From NCBI GenBank assembly GCA_035625725.1, contig DASPPB010000067.1, forward strand, positions 107,393 through 171,392: a stretch of 64,000 bases of DNA. The letters run 5' to 3'. Every line of letters starts with the position of its first letter. The stretch's first letter is position 1. The position numbers were made by a program, and so were the translations under genes. The notes under the pieces were generated by a model. The model was given only the letters and a program-made list of their open reading frames with translations. It had not been told where the DNA came from and did not search any database. Origin of the DNA: GJ-E10 sp035625725. Its GTDB lineage: Bacteria > Pseudomonadota > Gammaproteobacteria > Burkholderiales > Burkholderiaceae_F. Below, one piece after another: positions 45,596-54,707 of this stretch.

Positions 45596-46651
45596 CTAGT
45601 GCGCATTGCGCAGCTTGGTGCTGAGTTCGCGCGTGAGGTTGAGCTTGGTTTTTAGAGTCGGGTTCGCCGGCGCGAGCTGTGCCGCCTTCTCATAGGCAGC
45701 CGCGGCCATGGCAACGTACAGGTCGCCCAGATTTTCTTGTGCGGTGACGTAGTTGGGCCGCGCGGCAATGGCGAGCTGCAAATAGCGCTCGGCCGTCGCG
45801 AGCTGGCCCTCATTGGCCCGTATTACCGCCAGGTTGTTGTACGGTTCGGGCAGCTCGGGAAAGTCCTGCGTTAGCGATTCCAAGGCGGCCACTGCTTCCT
45901 TTTGTCGGTTCAAGTCGCCCAGCACCACGGCGCGCAAGAATCGCACCTGCGCGTCGCGGGGATGCGTTGCAAGAAACTCGTCGGCGATTTTTAGCGCACC
46001 GGCTTTGTCGCTCTTGCGCAGGGCCGCGGAGATCCGCGCCGCGGGGGTCATTTCGGTGGTTTCGGACGCGTTCTGGCTGCCCTGCGCCGGCGAGGCGGCT
46101 GCCGGTGGGGCGCCTGTCGCCGGCTGCGCGGCAGGCGCCGAGGCGTTGGCAGGAGCCTGCGCTGCCGGTGCGCCCGACGCCGGTGGCGACGTCACGGTGG
46201 AGGCGGGCGGCGCTGGCGCGGCAGCCGGCGCGCCTTGCTCGGTCGTCGAGGCTGGAGTTGTCGCCGGCGCTGGCGGCGAAGCCAAAGCGGGGATTTCGGT
46301 CGATACGGGTGCTTGCGCCGGAGGCGAGGCGGGACCCGCGGCGGGCGCCAACGGGGACGCCTGCCCCGTTGTCGCCCCGGGAGTTGCCGCCGGTGCCGGT
46401 GCGGCGGTTGGCGTGGGAGCCGCCGCTGGCGCGGCTGCAGGCGCCTGCTCCTCCGCGGAAGGCGCCGTCGGCGCGGCCTGCGGAGCCGGCGTCGAGGCCT
46501 CCGCCGGCGGGGGGGTCGGCGCCGGTGCGGTCGCTGGCTCCTGATTGGTCGCCGACGACGGAAGGTCAGCCGCCGATGCACCGAGTGGTGCCGTCCAAGC
46601 GAGCAGGGCGAGGGCCACCAGCGGAGGTGCCACAGAGCGAAAGGCGGGCAA
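45596..46651 (-). CDS. Exported TPR protein with long Ala/Pro-rich linker
   Basis: About 351 aa. Signal peptide VALALLAWTAPLGASAADL is followed by some 165 residues of Ala/Pro/Thr-rich low complexity. The C-terminal domain, about 130 residues, contains TPR repeats (AGALKIADEFLATHPRDAQVRFLRA, PELPEPYNNLAVIRANEGQL, LQLAIAARPNYVTAQENLGD). The frame opens with TTG 46651, and GTG 46633 is an alternative. It is placed just ahead of ppiA, so it may be a periplasmic scaffold or folding factor; this is a guess from context. Confidence 0.75.
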   Translation of the reverse strand: MPAFRSVAPPLVALALLAWTAPLGASAADLPSSATNQEPATAPAPTPPPAEASTPAPQAAPTAPSAEEQAPAAAPAAAPTPTAAPAPAATPGATTGQASPLAPAAGPASPPAQAPVSTEIPALASPPAPATTPASTTEQGAPAAAPAPPASTVTSPPASGAPAAQAPANASAPAAQPATGAPPAAASPAQGSQNASETTEMTPAARISAALRKSDKAGALKIADEFLATHPRDAQVRFLRAVVLGDLNRQKEAVAALESLTQDFPELPEPYNNLAVIRANEGQLATAERYLQLAIAARPNYVTAQENLGDLYVAMAAAAYEKAAQLAPANPTLKTKLNLTRELSTKLRNAH

Positions 46652-46670
46652 GATCGGGACCGGGCACTGT

Positions 46671-46676
46671 TATAAT
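46671..46676 (+). promoter_or_regulatory. Perfect -10 hexamer upstream of cysS
   Basis: TATAAT sits in a short AT-rich patch between the leftward TPR gene and cysS, 91 bases before the cysS ATG. The -35 region is weak. The patch may also serve the leftward gene. Confidence 0.45.
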
Positions 46677-46766
46677 GAATTGATTATTCTAACAACGCAC
46701 GCGGTCCGGCTCTGTCGACGGCACTAGCACCGACGTGCGACGGGCTCAGGTGGGGCCGCGCTCGTT

Positions 46767-48143
46767 ATGGCGGTTCGCCTCTACAACACCCTGACGCGCC
46801 AGATCCAGGAACTGACCCCGGTGGAGTCCGGGCACGTACGCATGTACGTTTGCGGGATGACCACGTACGACCTCTGCCACCTGGGGCACGCCCGTCTCAT
46901 GCTGGCCTTCGACGTGGTGCAGCGTTGGCTGAGAACACGCGGTTTGCGCGTGACCTACGTCCGCAACATCACGGACGTCGATGACAAGATCATTCGGCGC
47001 GCGCTTGAGACCGGCGAAGAGATCTCCGCCCTTACCGAGCGCAATATTCGGGCCATGCACGAGGACCTGGACGCCCTTGGCATTGAGCGTCCGGACATCG
47101 AGCCGCGTGCGACCCAATACATTGCGCAGATGCTCGATCTCATAGGCGTGCTGGAGCGCCGCGGCCTGGCGTACCTGGCCGACGATGGGGACGTGGATTT
47201 TGCCGTGCGCAAGTTTCCCGGCTACGGCAAACTGTCGGGCAAATCCCTCGATGAACTTCGCGCGGGCGAGCGCATCGAGGTGCGACAGGCAAAGCGCGAT
47301 CCCTTGGACTTCGTCTTGTGGAAACACGCCAAACCCGATGAGCCGCAGTGGCCTTCGGCGTGGGGTCCCGGACGACCCGGATGGCATATTGAGTGCTCGG
47401 CGATGGCTGCGGCGACTCTGGGGCGCACGATCGACATTCATGGGGGTGGCCCTGACCTGGTTTTCCCGCACCATGAGAACGAAATCGCGCAAAGCGAAGG
47501 CGCCTACGGGGTCCCTTTGGCCAACATCTGGATGCACTGTGGTGCACTGCGCATGGGCGAGGACAAGATGTCCAAGTCCCTGGGAAACGTTTTGACCATT
47601 CGCGACGCCTTGCAGCGATATCAGGCCGAAGTGCTGCGATTTTTTCTCGTGCGCTCGCACTATCGCGGCCAGATGTCCTTCACCGAGGACCTCTTGGCCG
47701 ACGCGCGCTCGGGCCTGGTCCGTCTGTACACGGCACTGCGCGGCTTTGACCGCGGGCCGGTCGCCGTCGACTGGAATGGAGTCAATGCCCTCCGGTTTGC
47801 CGCCGCAATGGACGAAGACTTCAATACGGCAGCAGCCGTCGCCGAACTCTTCGATCTTGCGGGGGAAGTAAACCGCAGCAAATCGGGTGCGGCCGCGGCG
47901 CAGTTGCGCGCGCTGGGCGGCGTTCTTGGCTTGCTGCAGCAAGAACCCGAGGCCTTTCTGCAGGCCGACCCAGCCCGTTCCACGCTTGCGGTGGCCGAGC
48001 GCGTCGAGCAACTCGTGGCACGGCGCACGACGGCCAAGCAGGCGCGGAATTTTGCTGAAGCCGACCGCATTCGCGCATTGCTCGCCGAGGAGGGCATCTT
48101 GCTCGAGGACGGTCCCGGCGGCACGACGTGGCGGCGCAAGTGA
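46767..48143 (+). CDS. cysS: Cysteinyl-tRNA synthetase
   Basis: 458 aa, normal length. The HIGH-type motif is in VCGMTTYDLCHLGHARLM, whose Cys with GRPGWHIECSAMA and the FPHHENEIAQSE His pair bind the catalytic zinc; the KMSKS motif is in GEDKMSKSLGN. The C-terminal helical anticodon-binding domain is complete. The following glycosylase gene starts within its last codons. Confidence 0.97.
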   Translation: MAVRLYNTLTRQIQELTPVESGHVRMYVCGMTTYDLCHLGHARLMLAFDVVQRWLRTRGLRVTYVRNITDVDDKIIRRALETGEEISALTERNIRAMHEDLDALGIERPDIEPRATQYIAQMLDLIGVLERRGLAYLADDGDVDFAVRKFPGYGKLSGKSLDELRAGERIEVRQAKRDPLDFVLWKHAKPDEPQWPSAWGPGRPGWHIECSAMAAATLGRTIDIHGGGPDLVFPHHENEIAQSEGAYGVPLANIWMHCGALRMGEDKMSKSLGNVLTIRDALQRYQAEVLRFFLVRSHYRGQMSFTEDLLADARSGLVRLYTALRGFDRGPVAVDWNGVNALRFAAAMDEDFNTAAAVAELFDLAGEVNRSKSGAAAAQLRALGGVLGLLQQEPEAFLQADPARSTLAVAERVEQLVARRTTAKQARNFAEADRIRALLAEEGILLEDGPGGTTWRRK

Positions 48144-48823
48144 AGAGTGCGACACGCTTGGCCTCCGCTTGCAGGCCCGCTGCGGTCGAACCGGTGTTCT
48201 GGCCCAAGGCCAAACGAAGATTACAGGCGGTCGATCCGACGCTCGCGTCGATCATCGCGCGCCATCCGCGGGCGCGCCTGATCTCGCGCGGCGACGGGTT
48301 CTCGACGCTGGCGCGCTCCATTGTCGGCCAACAGATCTCCGTGAAGGCCGCCGCTTCCGTTTGGACGCGAGTGGCAGATCGCTGCCCCGAGATGACGCCC
48401 GAAGCCGTGCTGCAACGACGCGCGTCGACGCTGCGCGCCTGCGGCCTCTCGGAGCGCAAGGTCGAGTACTTGCGCGACCTGGCACGCCAATTTGCCGAAG
48501 GTCGAATCGACCTGGCTCGACTTGCATTCGAATCCGATGAAGTCGTGATTGAGCGCTTGACGGGCATCCGCGGCATCGGGCGCTGGACAGCCGAGATGTT
48601 TTTGATCTTTAATCTGCTGCGCCCGGATGTTTTGCCGCTGGATGATTTGGGTTTGCTCAAAGCCGTTAGCCGGCACTATTTTGACGGTGAAGCAGTGCCG
48701 GCGTTGTTGCGTGGTGCCGGACGGCTAAAGGTGAAACAGTTGGGTGCGCGCTGGGCGCCATATCGTAGTGTTGCGACATGGTTCTTGTGGCGCAGTCTCG
48801 ATCCGGTACCAGTGGAATATTGA
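48128..48823 (+). CDS. DNA-3-methyladenine glycosylase (HhH-GPD family)
   Basis: 231 aa from GTG 48128; GTG 48140, which overlaps the cysS stop as GTGA, is the other choice. Base-excision repair glycosylase of the AlkA branch. The helix-hairpin-helix LTGIRGIGRWTAEMFLIFNL is followed by the catalytic Asp in LPLDDLGLLKAV. GDGFSTLARSIVGQQISVKAA near residue 55 is the conserved substrate-pocket helix. No iron-sulfur Cys cluster. It is co-directional with cysS and accA. Confidence 0.93.
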   Translation: MAAQVKSATRLASACRPAAVEPVFWPKAKRRLQAVDPTLASIIARHPRARLISRGDGFSTLARSIVGQQISVKAAASVWTRVADRCPEMTPEAVLQRRASTLRACGLSERKVEYLRDLARQFAEGRIDLARLAFESDEVVIERLTGIRGIGRWTAEMFLIFNLLRPDVLPLDDLGLLKAVSRHYFDGEAVPALLRGAGRLKVKQLGARWAPYRSVATWFLWRSLDPVPVEY

Positions 48824-48837
48824 CGACGGGATCATCT

Positions 48838-49818
48838 ATGGCAACGGCCAAGACCAGCTTTCTGGATTTCGAGCAACCCATCTTCGATCTGGAAGCGAAG
48901 ATTGAAGAGCTGCGTTTCGTGCAGGACGACTCGGCGGTGGACATTTCCGAGGAGATCGCTCGCCTTCAGACGAAGAGCCAGGCGCTCCTCAAGGAAATCT
49001 ACGCCAAGCTCACGCCCTGGCAGGTGTCGCAAATTGCGCGCCACCCGCAGCGCCCTTACACGCAGGACTACGTCAACGAAATCTTCACCGACTTTCACGA
49101 ATTGCACGGAGACCGGTGCTTTGCCGACGACCTTTCGGTCATCGGGGGTCTGGCCCGCCTAAATGGGCAAGCCGTCATGGTCCTCGGCCACCAGAAGGGG
49201 CGAGATACCAAGGAGCGCGCCCTGCGCAACTTTGGCATGCCTAAGCCCGAGGGTTATCGCAAGGCTCTGCGTCTGATGAAACTGGCGGAGAAATTTCGAC
49301 TGCCGCTGTTTACCTTCATCGACACGCCGGGCGCCTATCCGGGCATCGACGCGGAAGAGCGAGGCCAGTCCGAGGCCATTGGCCACAACCTGTATGCGAT
49401 GTCGCAGCTTCAGGTTCCCATCATCGCGACGATCATTGGGGAAGGCGGATCCGGCGGCGCGCTTGCGATTGGCGTCGCCGATATGGTGCTGATGCTGCAG
49501 TACGCCACGTACTCGGTGATTTCTCCCGAGGGATGCGCTTCGATCCTCTGGAAAAGCGCTGAGCGCGCTCCCGAGGCGGCCGAGGCCCTGGGGTTGACCG
49601 CCAATCGCCTCAAAGCATTAGGCCTGGTCGACCGCATTGTTGCCGAGCCGGTGGGCGGGGCCCATCGCGACCCGTCGCAAATGGCGGCGCTGCTCAAGCG
49701 CGCGCTGGGCGATGCCTTACGACAGTTTCAAGGCATAAAGACCAAGGACCTATTGGCGGCACGCCATACGCGCCTGATGGGCTATGGCAAGTTCAAGGAA
49801 ACGTCCGCCGAAGCCTGA
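48838..49818 (+). CDS. accA: Acetyl-CoA carboxylase carboxyltransferase subunit alpha
   Basis: 326 aa from the ATG at 48838. Transfers the carboxyl group from biotin to acetyl-CoA, with AccD (not in the window). Signatures are FLDFEQPIFDLEAKIEEL, MVLGHQKGRDTKER, FGMPKPEGYRKALRLM, FIDTPGAYPGIDAEERGQ, IGEGGSGGALAIGVAD and ISPEGCASILWKSAE. The gene starts 15 bp after the glycosylase stop. Confidence 0.97.
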   Translation: MATAKTSFLDFEQPIFDLEAKIEELRFVQDDSAVDISEEIARLQTKSQALLKEIYAKLTPWQVSQIARHPQRPYTQDYVNEIFTDFHELHGDRCFADDLSVIGGLARLNGQAVMVLGHQKGRDTKERALRNFGMPKPEGYRKALRLMKLAEKFRLPLFTFIDTPGAYPGIDAEERGQSEAIGHNLYAMSQLQVPIIATIIGEGGSGGALAIGVADMVLMLQYATYSVISPEGCASILWKSAERAPEAAEALGLTANRLKALGLVDRIVAEPVGGAHRDPSQMAALLKRALGDALRQFQGIKTKDLLAARHTRLMGYGKFKETSAEA

Positions 49819-51295
49819 CCCGGCCGATCGCGTTTTGCTATCGGCATTGCAGCGGGTCGTCGCCGAGGTTCTCGGTGGCACGACGGAATCGGCTCCGCCC
49901 TCAGGCGGCGGCAAGCCTGGCGAGGGCAAAAAACTGATCCCGGCCGCGCGCCGCGGCTCCAGCGCCGGGCCGCCCCTGGTGATCGCATTTAGCGGCGGGC
50001 CGGACTCGAGCGCGTTGCTCGATCTGGCTTGCCGGCTGCGTGATCGTGGCATCGCGGGCTTTGGTGCGCTGCGCGCCGTGCACGTGCATCACGGACTGCA
50101 GCCGGAAGCCGACGAATGGGTCGGGCACTGCGAGCGGCAGTGTCGCCTGCGCGGCGTCGAACTGACGGTAGCGCGCGTTCATGTGGCGACCGATCGAGGA
50201 ACCGAGGCCGGCGCGCGCGAGGCGCGCTACGCCGCGCTCGCGCAATCGGCGCGGGATGAAGGCGCAATTGCGGTGCTTACGGGGCACAACGCGGACGATC
50301 GCATTGAGACGTTTTTGCTGCAGTGGCTGCGGGGTGCGGGGTTGATCGGGCTTGCGGGCATTGCGGAGCAGCGGGATCTGGCGCGGACGAAGGTGCGTCT
50401 GCTGCGACCCTTTCTGGAAATTTCTCGCCGGGAAATCGAAGATTACGTAGCGCGCCACGCGATTGTGAGTGTCAGCGACCCAAGCAATCTGGACCCGCGC
50501 TTTGCGCGCAATGCGATTCGCGCCCACGTCATGCCGCAGTTGGCGAGGATCCGCAGCGGTTTTCGCCGTTCCGCTGCCCGCTCGATCGAGCTCATTGGCG
50601 AGGCGGCTGAAGTACTCCAGGATTTGGCGCAGGAGGCGCTCGCGTCTTGTACGCGCGATGCGCCGCAAGGCATGCTGCGCATCGACCGACTGGCAGCACT
50701 GGAGCCAAACCGCAGACCCTTGGTGTTACGCGCGTGGCTGGCGCAAGCAAATATCGAGTCACCGTCCCGCGCGCGGCTGCGCGATGTGTTAACGCAAGCA
50801 CTGGGCGGCCGCGGTGATAGTCGCATGCTCATTCGAGTGGGCGCCTACGAGGTGCGCCGTCATCGCGGTCTGCTCTGCCTGCGACTTCCGCACACCGTTG
50901 AGCGGACGCACGAGCAGTTGCGATGGCAAGGGGAGGAGGAACTGCCGGTCGCGAGCTGGGGCGGCGTGCTGCGGTTTTTGCCCGACGAAACCGGCTTTGA
51001 TGCCGCGTGGCTGCGCGCGCGCCCCTTGGAGGTGCGAGGCCGCACCGGTGGCGAGCGCTTCAAACCGCACGCCCTGCGCCCGTCAAAAAGGCTCAAGCAG
51101 TTGTTCCAGGAGGCTGGCGTGCCCGAGTTCGAACGCAGCTCCCTGCCGCTACTCTGGCGCGATGACCGGCTGATTTACGTGGCCCGACTTGGGCCCGACG
51201 CTCGTCTCGTCGATCGCGGAGGTGAACGCGTTCGCGTTGAATGGCGGGGCGAGGCTACCTTCTTGGCGGATGAGCCCGCGCGGGCCGCCCTATAA
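49784..51295 (+). CDS. tilS: tRNA(Ile)-lysidine synthetase
   Basis: 503 aa by the first ATG, which overlaps accA by 35 bp. It converts C34 of tRNA-Ile(CAU) to lysidine. The PP-loop ATPase motif SGGPDSSALLDLA appears only at about residue 70, after a Gly/Pro/Lys-rich stretch, so the N-terminus is longer than usual. VHVHHGLQPEADEW, TGHNADDRIETFLLQWLRGAG and SDPSNLDPRFARNAIR are family blocks. The C-terminal domain has GERFKPHALRPSKRLKQLFQE. A later start inside the extension is possible. Confidence 0.92.
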   Translation: MASSRKRPPKPDPADRVLLSALQRVVAEVLGGTTESAPPSGGGKPGEGKKLIPAARRGSSAGPPLVIAFSGGPDSSALLDLACRLRDRGIAGFGALRAVHVHHGLQPEADEWVGHCERQCRLRGVELTVARVHVATDRGTEAGAREARYAALAQSARDEGAIAVLTGHNADDRIETFLLQWLRGAGLIGLAGIAEQRDLARTKVRLLRPFLEISRREIEDYVARHAIVSVSDPSNLDPRFARNAIRAHVMPQLARIRSGFRRSAARSIELIGEAAEVLQDLAQEALASCTRDAPQGMLRIDRLAALEPNRRPLVLRAWLAQANIESPSRARLRDVLTQALGGRGDSRMLIRVGAYEVRRHRGLLCLRLPHTVERTHEQLRWQGEEELPVASWGGVLRFLPDETGFDAAWLRARPLEVRGRTGGERFKPHALRPSKRLKQLFQEAGVPEFERSSLPLLWRDDRLIYVARLGPDARLVDRGGERVRVEWRGEATFLADEPARAAL

Positions 51296-51296
51296 T
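51291..51296 (+). promoter_or_regulatory. Possible -10 hexamer for lysC
   Basis: TATAAT overlaps the stop codon region of tilS, 43 bases before the lysC ATG. No good -35 is visible at standard spacing. Confidence 0.4.
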
Positions 51297-51338
51297 GCGC
51301 GGTTTGACACTATCGAAGAAGCCCGGCGACCGGCTGCT

Positions 51339-52598
51339 ATGTCCTTGATCGTTCACAAATACGGCGGCACTTCCGTCGGCAGCGCCGAGCGCATTCGAAA
51401 CGTCGCGCGCCGGGTTGCCAAGTGGCATCGCGCGGGACACAGGGTCGCGGTCGTCGTGTCGGCGATGAGCGGCGAGACGAACCGGCTCATCGATCTGGCC
51501 AAACAGATTCAACCGGACCCAGATCCGCGCGAGCTCGACGTCGTGGCCGCTACCGGTGAGCAGGTGACGATTGGTTTGCTGTCAATGGCTCTGAAGGCCA
51601 TTGGTGTGCAAGCGAGGAGCTATACGGGCGGGCAGGTGCCTGTGCTCACCGACAATTCCTTTACCAAGGCGCGGATTCGCTCGATTGATGCCGACCGGCT
51701 GCATGCGGAGCTCGACCGTGGCCAAGTGATCGTCGTTGCAGGGTTCCAAGGGGTTGACGAAAACGGCAATATCACAACGCTGGGACGCGGCGGCTCGGAC
51801 ACCTCGGCGGTTGCACTGGCGGCTGCGTTGCAGGCCGACGAATGCCTGATCTACACGGACGTAGATGGCGTGTACACGACTGACCCCCGCATTGTCCCCG
51901 AGGCACGACGCCTGCGCACGGTTACTTTCGAAGAAATGCTGGAAATGGCCAGCTTGGGCTCGAAGGTGCTCCAGATCCGCTCCGTTGAATTCGCTGGCAA
52001 GTACCGCGTTCGGCTACGCGTGCTCTCGAGTTTGACCGATCCGGATTTGCCTCTTGAAGAAGAAGCGGTGTCGGGAACGCTGATCACTTTTGAGGAAGAC
52101 ACTCGTATGGAAGAGGCCACCATTTCTGGGATCGCTTTCACGCGCGACGAGGCCAAGATAACACTGGCAAGCGTGCCGGATCGGCCGGGCATCGCCTTCC
52201 AGATTCTGGGCCCGATCGCCGAAGCGAACATCGACGTCGACATGATCATCCAGAACACGGGAGTCGATGGGATGACCGACCTGTCGTTCACCGTGCATCG
52301 AAACGAGTACGCAAGGGCCATGGACGTGCTCAATCAGAAGGTCAAGGCGCATGTCGGCGCTCGCTCCGTGATCGGTGACCCGAAGATTTGCAAAGTTTCG
52401 GTAGTAGGAATCGGTATGCGCTCGCACGTCGGTATCGCGAGCACAATGTTCCGGACCTTGGCGGAGGAGGGCATCAACATACAGATGATATCGACGAGCG
52501 AGATCAAGATCTCTTGTATTGTCGAAGACAAGTACATGGAGCTTGCGGTGCGCGCGCTGCACAAAGCCTTTGGTCTGGAGCAACCGACTGGCAAGTGA
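51339..52598 (+). CDS. lysC: Aspartate kinase
   Basis: 419 aa from the ATG at 51339 (MSLIVHKYGGTSVGSAERI). First step of lysine, threonine and methionine synthesis. Kinase domain motifs are VVVSAMSGETNRLI, TLGRGGSDTSAVALAAAL and YTDVDGVYTTDPRI. Two C-terminal ACT domains (VPDRPGIAFQILGPIAEANI, and VGIGMRSHVGIASTMFRTL) indicate feedback control. tRNA-Ser follows 157 bp downstream. Confidence 0.96.
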   Translation: MSLIVHKYGGTSVGSAERIRNVARRVAKWHRAGHRVAVVVSAMSGETNRLIDLAKQIQPDPDPRELDVVAATGEQVTIGLLSMALKAIGVQARSYTGGQVPVLTDNSFTKARIRSIDADRLHAELDRGQVIVVAGFQGVDENGNITTLGRGGSDTSAVALAAALQADECLIYTDVDGVYTTDPRIVPEARRLRTVTFEEMLEMASLGSKVLQIRSVEFAGKYRVRLRVLSSLTDPDLPLEEEAVSGTLITFEEDTRMEEATISGIAFTRDEAKITLASVPDRPGIAFQILGPIAEANIDVDMIIQNTGVDGMTDLSFTVHRNEYARAMDVLNQKVKAHVGARSVIGDPKICKVSVVGIGMRSHVGIASTMFRTLAEEGINIQMISTSEIKISCIVEDKYMELAVRALHKAFGLEQPTGK

Positions 52599-52755
52599 AG
52601 GAAAACGCTGGTCGGGCCGGTCTTGTATTGACGTCGCCGGGTGGCTGCGTTGACCGCGGGCCGCTGCATCTCTAGACTGCCGCTGGCACTACGGCCTGTT
52701 GCGATTTTTGTGCCTCACGCGGTGGTGTGCAACGCGCATCTGCGATTGGAATTCC

Positions 52756-52849
52756 GGAGACGTGGCCGAGTGGTCGAAGGCACTCCCCTGCTAAGGGAGC
52801 ATGCGCGCTAAAACGTGCATCGACGGTTCGAATCCGTCCGTCTCCGCCA
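52756..52849 (+). tRNA. tRNA-Ser(GCU)
   Basis: A 94-nt gene including encoded CCA. Acceptor GGAGACG pairs with CGTCTCC, the anticodon stem CTCCC/GGGAG holds loop CTGCTAA with anticodon GCT at 52790-52792, the long variable arm pairs ATGCGCG with CGTGCAT, and the T arm has TTCGAAT. The last 14 nt are part of the direct repeat that bounds the downstream island. Confidence 0.97.
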
Positions 52850-52857
52850 CCGAGTCT
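52836..52857 (+). other. Putative attL: tRNA-Ser 3' end
   Basis: 22 bases, starting GTCCGTCTCCGCCACCGAG, are identical to 61056-61077. They include the last 14 nt of the tRNA and 8 nt beyond it. Tyrosine recombinases commonly use tRNA 3' ends in this way; no recombinase gene was found here. Confidence 0.65.
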
Positions 52858-53176
52858 AACTAGTTGAGCCAAAAGGGAAACCGCCCCGTGAAGCCCCGCG
52901 TTTTGCGGGCCTTCGCGAACTAGGCTTAGCTCAGCGATCCGAGTTTTGCGTGTTTTTTGCGATTACTTCTCGCGACGGCTCAACGCGAAAACGCGGTGCG
53001 AGTTTTTCCGCGCAGGAATCTTGAGCCGTTTTTCGAGAACGGACTGCGTGCTGCCTGAGAGGTTCAAAGTGCTGAGCTTCGCGGCTGCAGGCTAGAGGTC
53101 TGAAGCAGGATCTATTGCGGACGTCCTAGCATCACGCACAAAGCAGTCATGTTTTGACGGTCCCGACCCCAAGGGG
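52836..53176 (+). repeat. Repeat A, left copy of ~340-bp direct repeat
   Basis: Aligns collinearly with 61056-61396, by eye around four fifths identical with a few small indels. The best-conserved block (about 53053-53133) contains GAGGTTCAAAGTG, CTTCGCGGCTGCAGGC and GGATCTATTGCGGACGTCC. It is non-coding as far as can be seen. Small hairpins CCCGC/GCGGG and CCGTT/AACGG are present in this copy and partly lost in the other. Confidence 0.85.
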
Positions 53177-53450
53177 ACAAATTGGTCTCCGCAAAGCAGA
53201 CGCAAGAACTCTACGATAGCCGACCTCTACCGCGAAACGGAGTTTTCCCACAAACTGAATGGTCGGCAGATATCCGCGATGCCTCAGAGCGCCGTTCGCG
53301 AGAACTAAAGAAGACCCCGAAGCCAACCCAGCGAAGTCACACGCGGCGGAATCACAATGAGTCGGGAAAAGGCGAATCCCGCCTGGCGAAGGAACATCCA
53401 CCCGTGACCGAGATTCCCTCGCCACCGTCTTCAGCGAAACGTGCGCCCGC
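52850..53450. other. Non-coding left end of island
   Basis: Repeat A fills the first part. From 53177 to 53450 no gene is supported; a short frame around 53196-53308 reads STIADLYRETEF and ends at TAA, which may be a gene remnant. Base composition is less GC-rich than in the housekeeping region. Confidence 0.5.
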
Positions 53451-53957
53451 CTACTCCCACTTCCAGCTAATCACGAACTGATTGATGCTAGTCGTCTTCC
53501 AGCTAAAGACGTAGGTCTTGCCAGTGACGGCGGCCGCGGTGCCGCCCCCCATCAAGTACCGGCCTCGCCCCGAGCCCATCAAGCCGGTAACCTTTCCGTC
53601 AGCATCCTTTAGGACGTTGACTTTCTGTCCCAAATCGTCGAGCCACACGCCAACCGCTCCAGCCTTGCGATCAATACCCGTGCTGACTAGCATCACGGCA
53701 TTGTCGTTGTCTAACTCTATGACACTCCTTCCGGTAGTAACAGCTCCATCGAATGGGCCGCCAACGTTGAGGCATGTGTATTCGGAAGTTCGAATGGCAT
53801 GCCCCGGCCGATCGCCTAAGGGTTCCAACGCAGCAACTCCAGCTCTCTGACAATTCATTGTGTAGGTGCCCTCCGTTTGCCCGTACGCACCTGTGCATAT
53901 CGCGACGGATGACGCCACCCACAGGCAACGGATCATGCTCTGCTTTCTGAAGTTCAT
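53451..53957 (-). CDS. Secreted protein of unknown function
   Basis: 168 aa from the ATG at 53957, preceded by AGGAAAG; the frame is open to 54053. N-terminal signal peptide (IRCLWVASSVAICTGAYG). The mature part has a Cys pair (MNCQRAG, EYTCLNVGG), GRSVIELDNDNAVMLVS, DDLGQKVNVLKDADGKVTGL and a Trp-rich end (FVISWKWE). It looks like a small beta-rich periplasmic or secreted protein. I do not recognise a family. It is the first gene inside the left repeat of the island. Confidence 0.6.
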   Translation of the reverse strand: MNFRKQSMIRCLWVASSVAICTGAYGQTEGTYTMNCQRAGVAALEPLGDRPGHAIRTSEYTCLNVGGPFDGAVTTGRSVIELDNDNAVMLVSTGIDRKAGAVGVWLDDLGQKVNVLKDADGKVTGLMGSGRGRYLMGGGTAAAVTGKTYVFSWKTTSINQFVISWKWE

Positions 53958-54023
53958 GATCTTTCCTCGAATTTGACAAAGGCTTTTTGCAACCGAAGAT
54001 TCTTTTCGTGCCTCCTGATGCTG

Positions 54024-54420
54024 CAAAAGGAACGCCTCCGCCGAAGCGGACACCTTCCTAGGCTAACCTACGGTGACATCTCGCGAGCATATGCCATAAC
54101 CGCAGAGAACTTATCGGACGTAGTAGTTGAAGTTCTAGTAATCGTAACCTCCCCCATTCCGACGTTACACGGCGTCAATCGGTCTCTCGATCCGAAAGCA
54201 TCGAGAGGCAAGATTCAAGCTACGCCTGGAGGACGGTGGGGTGTTGACCCAGATCATCAGGAGACTAACGAGGCAGCAGTGAGTGAGCTAGCGCAGGAAG
54301 CCGTTCTCAGTTAACCGACGAGACGGGACGCAGGAGCTGCACTGCAGGTATCTGTGAGACGCATACTCACTGTCGCTGGAGCAGCAGGATGCAAAGCGTC
54401 AATGGCACAGCGGACCGAAC
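54024..54420. repeat. Repeat B, left degenerate copy
   Basis: Aligns with 60326-60985 except for a deletion of about 230-240 bp that removes most of the small gene. Shared landmarks are CCTCCG.CGAAGCGGA of the terminator, TATGCCATAACCGCAGAGAA / AATGCCATAGCGGCAGGGAA, CAGATCATCA and GCCGTTCTCAGTTA. Similarity becomes weak beyond 54320. Confidence 0.75.
54068..54145 (-). pseudogene. 5' remnant of the NIPSNAP-like small gene (copy of 60392-60700)
   Basis: Reads TITRTSTTTSDKFSAVMAYA and then EMSP with TAG. The intact gene reads MITFTRTLTSTADKFPAAMA, so the start codon is lost (ACG), two codons are missing and everything after residue 25 is deleted. The GGGGGAGG ribosome binding site is still present upstream. 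Confidence 0.75.
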
Positions 54421-54548
54421 GTGACGCAGCATCGACTCTCGCTAATGGCCCTGTGGCGTGGGCATGCGTAGGTGGTTCTCAATATTTCCGCAATCCGTCG
54501 CATCACCGCCATGGACGCTCGCCGCCTAAAGAGGACGTCTTTCGGTAA
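54354..54548 (+). pseudogene. Possible small lipoprotein remnant
   Basis: GTG start; 64 codons. Its first part, RRILTVAGAAGCKASMAQRT, matches the frame KCILAMATATGCGVSAAQRI at 60914-60973 (shared pattern IL..A.A.GC..S.AQR.E). The GC resembles a lipobox. The two sequences diverge after AQR.E, so one or both are decayed. Confidence 0.35.
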
Positions 54549-54707
54549 ATCCGACCCCAAGCCGACGATACCGGACGTCCGCTTCTCGGCATCAATCAAA
54601 TAACTCCGGCCTTTCCAAGGCCAATGAACAGCGCCCAACCACGCAGGACGACGACACCGCTTCCGATACCCAGCCGATGGCGACGGAGCGAGTTCTGTGC
54701 GTCCCTA

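Larger units (their letters stand above)
53958..54707. other. Degraded region: repeat B and gene remnants
   Basis: No intact gene. It contains repeat B with a deleted copy of the gene at 60392-60700, then a rightward frame (54354-54548) whose start resembles sequence next to the intact copy. From 54550 to 54707 nothing is recognised. Confidence 0.55.
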
